A stretch of 6,952 nucleotides of DNA from JADJLQ01 sp034439915 (lineage in GTDB: Bacteria; Bacteroidota; Bacteroidia; Chitinophagales; Saprospiraceae), in NCBI GenBank assembly GCA_034439915.1, contig JAWXBI010000002.1, positions 1 through 6,952 of the forward strand. Reading direction: 5' to 3'. The position numbers were made by a program, and so were the translations under genes. Shown piece by piece: positions 1 through 5,592 of the stretch. Each line of letters opens with the position of its first letter. Positions within the stretch are counted from its first letter, which is position 1. The notes beneath the pieces were generated by a model. That model was not told the DNA's origin and searched no databases. It saw only the letters and a program-made list of their open reading frames with translations.

Positions 1-12
1 ATGTACGACAAT

Positions 13-351
13 CTATTTATTCTCCCTTTCTCCAAATATATTTTTATTCCAACCTCTGAATTCATAGTATTTCGATTTCGGTTCACCGGTCCAGCCGTTT
101 ATCCCTTTTTTCGGTAAAAGCACAGCATGAATATAAATGACAGGGATTAACGTTAATCCCATTACGCTGAACGCGATTGTCCTTCCAAAATAAATAGACA
201 ACAAAATCACTATAACAAGGGTTACCAGGTATTTTAATAATTTCCTCCATCTTGGGCTCCTTTCTTCAAAATGTCCCAGGCTGATATGGCCCAATAGGAG
301 GACGATGCTAACTATCGCAACTTCAAACCATAACGTATCTGTATTGAACAT
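13..351 (-). CDS. Small three-helix integral membrane protein, function unknown
   Basis: A 112-residue protein that I cannot assign to a function. Three hydrophobic helices are visible, at about residues 8-26, 37-56 and 59-79. A charged loop with GHFEERSPRW (27-36) separates the first two. The C-terminal tail is polar and not membrane-embedded, and it holds HAVLLPKKGINGW (75-87) followed by TGEPKSKYYEFRGW (88-101). The loop and the tail have the look of conserved motifs of a small membrane-protein family found in Bacteroidota; that recollection is from memory and not checked. The ATG lies only 7 bp after the stop of the serine hydrolase upstream, so the two are almost certainly co-transcribed. 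There is no recognisable Shine-Dalgarno sequence. The gene ends with TAG close to the window edge and is complete. It is likely an inner-membrane protein; an enzymatic, transport or accessory role cannot be told from sequence. Confidence 0.85.
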   Translation of the reverse strand: MFNTDTLWFEVAIVSIVLLLGHISLGHFEERSPRWRKLLKYLVTLVIVILLSIYFGRTIAFSVMGLTLIPVIYIHAVLLPKKGINGWTGEPKSKYYEFRGWNKNIFGERENK

Positions 352-358
352 AAAGCAC

Positions 359-1780
359 TTAATTTATTTTAGCTGCTGAATTACTGTGTGTCCACATCTT
401 TATCACTTTACCTGAAGCGTTTTTCTCAAATCGATACACACCACCGATGAGTTCGTCACCCTTCAACTCCCTGAATTCATTTCCTGACACCTGTCTTAGG
501 ATGGTCATCGACTCATCCGGATTGGTATTCGGCAAACGAAGTATAGCCAAATCTCCATACCAGGGCAGGATTATTTGTTCTGAACCCCAGGGCTGTATCA
601 AATAACTGCCCGTATACTCATCCAGGTTGATATTTTCATTAACCCTGGCTTTGGATTTAGGAATTTTATTCATGATCTCTCTTAATTCCTTTGCAAATAA
701 TTCAGGGCTTTCTCCACCGGCATTGATCATCACGGTATAAGCCATCTTTGATTTGGGATCCATTTGCAAGGTCGCGCGGTATCCCGGACATGATCCACCA
801 TGGCTTACTATGGTCGTATTCCCTTGCTGACTGACCACAAATCCCAATCCCCAGGTTGTTTTCCAATCCGGGTCAGTCCATTGCACCCTTTGCATTTCAC
901 GCAGGGTCGATGCTTTTATTAACTCTGTTCCGCCATTAGTCAACAATCTGAATTGCCAGGAAGCAAAGCGGGCCAGGTCTTCAACGGTAGAGGCATACCC
1001 GGCTGCTGCCTTTATACCCTTGGCGTCAAACAAAGGTATTTGATCTCTGCTCCCATCTCTTTTAATAGCACTATACCCAATAGCCATTTTTTTGCCCCAC
1101 TCTTCTTTGGGCAGGTTTGGATGGGTTGCATTTAATTTCAATGGTTTAAGAATACGATCTTTGACATAATCGTCATAAGATTTGCCTGAAAGCTTTTCAA
1201 CCACTTGTCCAAGCAAGGTAATTCCCAGGTTGCTGTATTGAAAATTAGTTGAGGCCGGATACAGCATGTCCTGTGAACCCAATCTTGCATTCACCTGTGA
1301 AGCAGTCGGAAAAGGAAAATCGGGTCCAGTCCAATAGGGGAAATCTGATTCTCTGGGTAGTCCACTCGAATGCGTTAATAATGAACGAATGGTAATGGGA
1401 CCGCTTTCCGGAAAAGTTTTTTTAAGGTCAAAAGAGGGCAACAAGGTTTTAATTTCATCATCCAGCCTCAATTTGCCTTCATCATACAATTGCATAATGG
1501 CGACGGCTGTAAATAATTTAGAAATTGAACATATACTATATATCGTGGACGGCGTAATCGGGTGATTCATTTCGCTTATAGTCTGGCCAAAAGCTTTACT
1601 CCAAATCATTTCCTGATCGTTGACTATGGCAGCAGAAACAGAGGGTAAATGCTGATAATCTTTTTGTGCTTCCATCCAGCCCTCAATCAGCCGGAATGCA
1701 TCGGTATAATCCGTGGGCGGAACCTGGGCACTGAGGTTTATGGCTAAAAAATAGATCAGGTATACTAATTTGTTTTTCAT
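359..1780 (-). CDS. Exported serine hydrolase, class C beta-lactamase / penicillin-binding-protein fold
   Basis: A 473-residue exported enzyme. The N-terminus is a Sec signal peptide (hydrophobic core about 5-16), with likely cleavage between A18 and Q19 in LSA-Q. The beta-lactamase domain spans about 30-370. It carries the catalytic SISK tetrad (S85, K88), the supporting LLTHSSGL motif (134-141), the YSN triad (182-184) and an HGG (327-329) in the place of the third KTG-type motif. Family knowledge: HGG replaces KTG in family VIII esterases, D-aminopeptidases and related hydrolases, so ester or peptide hydrolysis is likelier than antibiotic resistance. A small beta-rich C-terminal domain (about 384-470, starting LDEYTGSY) resembles the extra domain common in these proteins. 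In a sugar-acid cluster, deacylation of an esterified substrate is plausible but is only inference. Start is ATG without a Shine-Dalgarno sequence. All catalytic motifs are intact; the substrate is unknown. Confidence 0.92.
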   Translation of the reverse strand: MKNKLVYLIYFLAINLSAQVPPTDYTDAFRLIEGWMEAQKDYQHLPSVSAAIVNDQEMIWSKAFGQTISEMNHPITPSTIYSICSISKLFTAVAIMQLYDEGKLRLDDEIKTLLPSFDLKKTFPESGPITIRSLLTHSSGLPRESDFPYWTGPDFPFPTASQVNARLGSQDMLYPASTNFQYSNLGITLLGQVVEKLSGKSYDDYVKDRILKPLKLNATHPNLPKEEWGKKMAIGYSAIKRDGSRDQIPLFDAKGIKAAAGYASTVEDLARFASWQFRLLTNGGTELIKASTLREMQRVQWTDPDWKTTWGLGFVVSQQGNTTIVSHGGSCPGYRATLQMDPKSKMAYTVMINAGGESPELFAKELREIMNKIPKSKARVNENINLDEYTGSYLIQPWGSEQIILPWYGDLAILRLPNTNPDESMTILRQVSGNEFRELKGDELIGGVYRFEKNASGKVIKMWTHSNSAAKIN

Positions 1781-1809
1781 AGTCTGGTTTTACGTTGATT
1801 ACACTTCCG

Positions 1810-1842
1810 AAAATTTATAAATCGTGTGGTGCTATTTCCAAT
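1810..1842 (-). promoter_or_regulatory. Possible Bacteroidota-type promoter before the serine hydrolase
   Basis: On the minus strand, ATTG (1839-1842) is followed after 21 bp by TAAATTTT (1810-1817). This is one mismatch each from the Bacteroides sigma-factor consensus of TTTG, 19-21 bp, then TAnnTTTG. It would give a leader of roughly 20-25 nt before the ATG at 1780. A perfect 10-bp palindrome, ATTTATAAAT (1813-1822), overlaps the -7 box. In AT-rich DNA a match this loose can arise by chance, so the call is weak. If real, it would let the hydrolase and the small membrane protein be expressed apart from the upstream genes. Confidence 0.22.
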
Positions 1843-1894
1843 CCAGGCAGCTACGCTTTACAATAAACAGCCGGAAATTACATTTTACACCAGT

Positions 1895-2596
1895 CTATAA
1901 AATTTTCCTAATCCTTAAGTTTTTATACTCAATTTTCATCGGCGGACCAACGTGCACCTGTACGCCCAGCAGTCCGCTAAATTTCCGGTTCACCGTATCT
2001 TCATCCACCACCTCACTCATCAATTTTCCATTGATAAAATGCTGAAGCCGGTTGCCTTTGATGATTAGATGATATTCATTCCAATCTTCCCGGTTTACAA
2101 ATTTTTGTAAATCTTCCTTGAAACCCAGGTTTGAGGTAACAACTACTTTATTACCCGGCTCAATTTTTACCACTTGCCCCCTTTTGGCCAGAAAGGTCCT
2201 CCCGCGCTCCTCATAATTCTGGCCGTTCCACTGGCCTTCACCATCCAGATCAGCCTGATACCCTTTTAGTGCGAAGGGTTCACCGTCCACTTTTACACTT
2301 CGGTAATTAATCCCGCTGTTGCCTTTGGCAGAAACGCGGTAGTCCACTTTTAATTCAAAATCATCCGGCATCTGCCCCTGCCAGATGATGAATGAATTTT
2401 TTTTCAATAAAGTCTCCGGGGTTACTTCACCGGTAAGTAGGCCATCCTCTACCCGCCAATAAACTGAATCTCCTTTCCAACCATCCAGGTTTTGACCATT
2501 AAAGATCGAAACAAAGCTGGTATCCACCGGTCTTTGAGCACATAGCATGGTAGCGTTGATCGATGCACCGACAATTATGAAAAGATATTTAAGCAC
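1895..2596 (-). CDS. Exported DUF1080 protein (3-keto-disaccharide hydrolase family, jelly-roll fold)
   Basis: A 233-residue secreted or periplasmic protein with one DUF1080 domain (about 26-231). Diagnostic segments are IFNGQNLDGW (31-40), WRVEDGLLTG (47-56), GNSGINYR (92-99), GYQADLD (112-118), W172 with IIKGNRLQHFING (178-190), and the closing GLLGVQVHVGPPMKIEYKNL run (208-227). The fold is the concanavalin-like beta sandwich; characterised relatives hydrolyse or hydrate 3-keto-glycosides. The start is GTG: an in-frame TAA lies five codons upstream with no ATG between, and the next internal ATG (residue 17) would destroy the signal peptide (residues 1-20, probable cleavage CA-Q). Cys19 is not in a good lipobox because leucine precedes it, so a lipoprotein is unlikely. 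It follows the ManD-type gene after 92 bp. No partner 3-dehydrogenase of the GFO/IDH/MocA type is visible here, so the 3-keto role is by family only. Confidence 0.9.
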   Translation of the reverse strand: MLKYLFIIVGASINATMLCAQRPVDTSFVSIFNGQNLDGWKGDSVYWRVEDGLLTGEVTPETLLKKNSFIIWQGQMPDDFELKVDYRVSAKGNSGINYRSVKVDGEPFALKGYQADLDGEGQWNGQNYEERGRTFLAKRGQVVKIEPGNKVVVTSNLGFKEDLQKFVNREDWNEYHLIIKGNRLQHFINGKLMSEVVDEDTVNRKFSGLLGVQVHVGPPMKIEYKNLRIRKIL

Positions 2597-2609
2597 TGTA
2601 CAATAGGTT

Positions 2610-2665
2610 TAATCAGGTATCAGGAATGAGAGTTGAGGGTTGAGTCACTCGTAAATCGTAAATCG
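2610..2665 (-). repeat. Degenerate 7-bp tandem repeat filling the spacer
   Basis: Read on the plus strand in steps of seven from 2610, the units are TAATCAG, GTATCAG, GAATGAG, AGTTGAG, GGTTGAG, TCACTCG, TAAATCG and TAAATCG. The last two are identical and exact 7-bp periodicity holds over 2650-2665; the other neighbours differ by one to three bases. The phase stays constant for eight units, with loosely related sequence running on to 2680. It occupies most of the 92-bp gap between the ManD-type dehydratase and the DUF1080 gene and would be transcribed in the inter-cistronic mRNA. Function unknown; it resembles heptameric short tandem repeats known from other bacterial spacers. Confidence 0.6.
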
Positions 2666-2688
2666 ATGATTCGTCAATCCACCCTCCT

Positions 2689-4053
2689 CTAGGGTCTAAT
2701 CACCGTCCCATCCTTCCTTCTCGTCGTACCCCAGGAATAATCAAAATTGGTCCCTCCTTCCGGAAAAGGAAATTTGGCTGCTATTTTTTCGTCTATATCC
2801 ATCCCAAGACCTGGTTTTTCCTGGGCATACATATAACCATTTTTGGTTTCCGGACAACCGGGGAAGACCTCCTGGGTATTGGGAGGGAAAACATATCCTT
2901 CATGCACACCAAAATTGTAGCTGCACAATTCCAAGGCAAGCTGAGCTGCATGCGCAATGGGAGAAGCATCTCCAGGACCATGCCAGGCGGTACGCACCCC
3001 AAAAAATTCACATAAAGCACCAACTTTTCTCGCCGGGCTCAAACCGCCGATTTGAGAAATATGTATACGGATAAAATCAATGAGTTTGTCTTTGATCAAT
3101 GGCAGGTATTCCTGCTGGGTATTAAACAATTCTCCCATCGCCAGGGGCACTAACGTGTGTTGGCGCAACAAGCGAAAATGTTCATTGTCTTCCGGTGGGA
3201 AGGGATCTTCAATAAAAAATGGTCGATAAGGCTCGAGATCTTTACACAACGTCATGGCTGTGGGTAGTGGTATCCTTTCGTGCACATCATGCAAAAGCTC
3301 CACTTCTTCACCAAACTTTGCCCGGATATGTTCAAACATCTTCGGAACAGAGCGGGCATAAAGTGCCGGATCGAATATTATTTTAGGGTCAGTAGGACCC
3401 GCTTGTTCGGGAGGGAGTCCGACCGAACTCGCTGGAGTACCAGTAGCACCACGCGCGCCATAATTGGCATTGCCTTTTTGGCCCATTTGAATTCTGACAT
3501 GCCGGTAACCACTGGCAATAGCAGCAGCCACCTTATCATCCAGTTCACTTAATTCAAGTCCTGAACCATGATAATACAGATCGGCTGCAAAGCGTACCTT
3601 ACCACCCAATAATTGATAGAGCGGCATATTGGCGCGTTTAGCCTTGATATCCCATAAAGCGATATCGATACCGGACATCGCATTAAATAAAACCGGTCCG
3701 TTGCGCCAATAGGAGCTGACATAAGATGCCTGCCAGATGTCTTCAATCTCATCGACATTGCGACCAATCAGAAAAGGCTTAAGGTATTTTTCGAGAGCGG
3801 TGGCTACCACATAAGCCCTCTGCGTGAAGGTCGAACAGCCAATTCCGTATAAACCGGGTTCAGAGGTCATGACCTTGACCACGACCAGTCTAATACCGTT
3901 GGGTGAGGTCAGTATAATTTTGACATCCGTGATTTTCACCGTGCCCAAACCCGTTGTTTTGGGAATGGAGGATTGCGCCAGGATTTCGCGCATGGGCAAG
4001 GCCACTGCGGCTGAGGTTGCGACCAGATTTTTAAGCAGGTTTCGCCGTTTCAT
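2689..4053 (-). CDS. Tat-exported enolase-superfamily sugar-acid dehydratase, ManD-type (mannonate/gluconate)
   Basis: A 454-residue enolase-superfamily enzyme with the active-site set of the D-mannonate dehydratase (ManD) subgroup, which removes water from aldonic acids to give 2-keto-3-deoxy acids. The capping domain covers about 38-150 and the barrel about 155-386. Metal ligands are D256 (LLHDVHER), E282 (IEDP) and E308 (GELF), evenly 26 residues apart as in the family. Acid/base candidates are H258 and H358 (AWHGPGD), with E385 (FGVHE) after the last strand. R187 and Y198 in the loop after the second strand match the ManD Arg/Tyr pair. The N-terminus (R3-R4 then NLLK, hydrophobic stretch to about 20, ILAQ at 24-27) is a Tat signal, unusual for an enzyme that is normally cytoplasmic. 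P360 follows the histidine; an Ala/Pro choice there has been linked, as I recall, to mannonate versus gluconate preference. The tail of about 65 residues is long. No Shine-Dalgarno sequence precedes the ATG. Confidence 0.88.
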   Translation of the reverse strand: MKRRNLLKNLVATSAAVALPMREILAQSSIPKTTGLGTVKITDVKIILTSPNGIRLVVVKVMTSEPGLYGIGCSTFTQRAYVVATALEKYLKPFLIGRNVDEIEDIWQASYVSSYWRNGPVLFNAMSGIDIALWDIKAKRANMPLYQLLGGKVRFAADLYYHGSGLELSELDDKVAAAIASGYRHVRIQMGQKGNANYGARGATGTPASSVGLPPEQAGPTDPKIIFDPALYARSVPKMFEHIRAKFGEEVELLHDVHERIPLPTAMTLCKDLEPYRPFFIEDPFPPEDNEHFRLLRQHTLVPLAMGELFNTQQEYLPLIKDKLIDFIRIHISQIGGLSPARKVGALCEFFGVRTAWHGPGDASPIAHAAQLALELCSYNFGVHEGYVFPPNTQEVFPGCPETKNGYMYAQEKPGLGMDIDEKIAAKFPFPEGGTNFDYSWGTTRRKDGTVIRP

Positions 4054-4124
4054 TTTATGGTTTTTTTTATTGCGTGAAGAAATGGAACCAGAGTAAAATT
4101 AAAATACCCTGGATCAAAAGCCTA

Positions 4125-4179
4125 AATTAATAATCCTTTTGAAGGATAGATCATAATTAATAATATATTTCATTGAAAT
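4125..4179. promoter_or_regulatory. Short dyads and direct repeat in the 194-bp spacer, possible control region
   Basis: The widest spacer (4054-4247) lies between the transporter and the ManD-type gene and is very AT-rich in this part. It holds the dyad ATCCTT-TTG-AAGGAT (4133-4147), a second dyad ATTTCA-T-TGAAAT (4167-4179), and the direct repeat AATTAATAAT at 4125-4134 and 4155-4164, offset by 30 bp (about three helical turns). Its size and these symmetries suggest a promoter and operator for the downstream genes. No well-spaced TTTG / TAnnTTTG promoter was found, and short AT-rich repeats are common by chance. The rest of the spacer shows nothing further. Confidence 0.25.
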
Positions 4180-4247
4180 CTATACCCCGATACTCACAGG
4201 TCCAATATCTGGCAGTTTAATGCACCCATTCCATGATTCACCATCAA

Positions 4248-5546
4248 TCAAACCACATCTGCCAATCTCAACCGCTCCCCTTTCCGGGTCAATAGATGTA
4301 TAATTCCCAAAGCAACCAGGTAGGTAAACCCACATACCGTAAATAAAATATTATACCCGGTGGTGATATTACCCATAGCTTTAAACTGGTCCAATAAATT
4401 GCCCACTAAAATCGGAAAAAGGATGCCTCCCACAGCCCCGGCCATGCCACCGATACCTACCACAGAACTCACTGCTTCTTTTGGAAAAAGATCAGAAGCA
4501 ATGGTAAAAATATTGGTAGCCCAGGCCTGATGAATAGCCACAGCGAGCGATATCAGGGCCACCGCTATCCAGGCTGAATCCGCAAACTGGACCAGGATGA
4601 TGGATAATTCCACACAGGCAAAAATTAATAAGGCGGTTTTTCGGGCTTTAAGTACCGGCCATCCTTTTCGTATGAGTAAGGATGAAAAAAAACCTCCCCC
4701 GATACTTCCAACCGTGGTCGCGGTATAGATGATCATCAATTCGAGGCTGGGTTTTTTGAGGTCGAGACTAAACGTAGATGCGAAATACGAAGGCAACCAA
4801 AATAAAAAAAACCAGAATATAGGATCAATTAAAGCTTTACCGGTGATATAGGCCCAGGTCTGAGGAAAGGTGAATAATTTGCCCCAGTTTATTTTTACGG
4901 AATTGGTCTGATCTTCTATTTCCTGTCCTTCTATAATCAGATTATATTCTTCACCTGTTAATCTTTTTTGTTTGGATGGGATTTCATAGAAATACCACCA
5001 AAAAATCAACCATACAAATCCCAATGCCCCGGTGATCCAGAATACATCTTTCCAGTTACCAAAATTTAAAATCAATGGCACAATCAATAAAGCCATCACC
5101 ACTCCAACACTCGTACCCGAATTAAATATCCCGGTTGCCAGCCCTCGTTCTTGTTTGGGAAACCACTCTGCAACTGTTTTGACTCCAGCTGGAAAATTAC
5201 CTGCTTCACCGAGTCCTAAACCTATCCGCGCCAGAGCAAATCCAGTCACAGTTTTTGCTAATGCGTGCAACATTCCCGCTACGCTCCAAATAAGAATTGA
5301 AATCGTATACCCCAGTTTAGTACCTATCCGGTCAATTATTCCCCCTGCAATTAATAGACCGATGGCATAAGCTCCAGTAAAGGCCATAACCAAATGGGCA
5401 TAATCGGTTTCAGACCAGTTAAATTCTTTTTCCAGGATAGGTTTCAACAATCCGATGATTTGCCGGTCGAGATAATTGATACAGGTCGCCAGGAAGATAA
5501 GACCAACTATAATCCAGCGGTAGTGACGAATTTTTATTCCTTTCAT
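4248..5546 (-). CDS. MFS sugar-acid transporter, hexuronate / anion:cation symporter type
   Basis: A 432-residue major facilitator with about twelve hydrophobic helices, the usual length for the anion:cation symporter (ACS) family that contains ExuT, GudP and GarP. Family marks are NYLDRQ (24-29) at the end of helix 1, GGIIDRIGTK (68-77) as the motif between helices 2 and 3, RIGLGLGEAGNFPAG (107-121), WFPKQERGLATGIFNSG (128-144), a central cytoplasmic loop at about 190-225, and DPIFWFF with FWLPSYF (241-255). It would bring hexuronates, aldonates or 2-keto-3-deoxy acids across the inner membrane with a cation. It sits between two enolase-type dehydratases, 46 bp after the first, which supports a sugar-acid substrate; which one cannot be told. 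The ATG at 5546 is the only start in its frame: a TGA lies eight codons upstream with no ATG, GTG or TTG between. The start lies inside a short tandem repeat (see 5532-5589). Confidence 0.92.
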   Translation of the reverse strand: MKGIKIRHYRWIIVGLIFLATCINYLDRQIIGLLKPILEKEFNWSETDYAHLVMAFTGAYAIGLLIAGGIIDRIGTKLGYTISILIWSVAGMLHALAKTVTGFALARIGLGLGEAGNFPAGVKTVAEWFPKQERGLATGIFNSGTSVGVVMALLIVPLILNFGNWKDVFWITGALGFVWLIFWWYFYEIPSKQKRLTGEEYNLIIEGQEIEDQTNSVKINWGKLFTFPQTWAYITGKALIDPIFWFFLFWLPSYFASTFSLDLKKPSLELMIIYTATTVGSIGGGFFSSLLIRKGWPVLKARKTALLIFACVELSIILVQFADSAWIAVALISLAVAIHQAWATNIFTIASDLFPKEAVSSVVGIGGMAGAVGGILFPILVGNLLDQFKAMGNITTGYNILFTVCGFTYLVALGIIHLLTRKGERLRLADVV

Positions 5547-5589
5547 TCTTTTATTCCTTTCATTCTTTCATTCTTTCCTTCTTTCATTG
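5532..5589 (-). repeat. 8/9-bp tandem repeat spanning the transporter start codon
   Basis: On the plus strand the units are TTTTATTCC, TTTCATTC, TTTTATTCC, TTTCATTC, TTTCATTC, TTTCCTTC and TTTCATTG. The first two units form a 17-bp block (5532-5548) repeated exactly in tandem at 5549-5565. On the coding strand the unit is GAATGAAA, so nearly every copy carries an ATG. Only the ATG at 5544-5546 opens the transporter frame. The one at 5561-5563 reads MKGIKE and stops at TGA (5543-5545), overlapping the true start in an ATGA arrangement. The one at 5569-5571 reads MKE and then stops. The array fills almost the whole 46-bp gap and includes the first codons of the gene. Confidence 0.8.
5555..5560 (-). 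promoter_or_regulatory. Shine-Dalgarno-like AAAGGA before the transporter
   Basis: AAAGGA on the minus strand lies 8 nt before the ATG at 5546, a good spacing for 16S rRNA pairing. It is the only gene of the six with a clear purine-rich ribosome-binding sequence. The element belongs to the tandem repeat, so it may be a by-product of that array; its second copy lies inside the coding sequence. Confidence 0.4.
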
Positions 5590-5592
5590 CAT

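Noticed and set aside
359..1780. Antibiotic-resistance beta-lactamase
   Set aside because: The third motif is HGG rather than KTG and the protein has an extra C-terminal domain, pointing to a hydrolase of other substrates.
2681..2695. Hairpin ACCCT-CCTCT-AGGGT around the stop codon of the ManD-type gene
   Set aside because: The stem is only 5 bp and no T-run follows, so it is not a credible rho-independent terminator.
2793..3023. 76-codon minus-strand open frame in another frame within the ManD-type gene
   Set aside because: It overlaps the intact enolase reading frame, has no start signal of its own and shows no recognisable domain.
4114..4140. TTTTG and TAATTTTA-like elements upstream of the ManD-type gene as a promoter
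   Set aside because: The spacing between the TTTG and the nearest TAnnTTT-like box is about 13 bp, well short of the 19-21 bp expected.
5032..5370. 112-codon plus-strand open frame inside the transporter gene
   Set aside because: It is antisense to a clearly coding MFS gene, has no domain resemblance and is explained by codon bias of the opposite strand.
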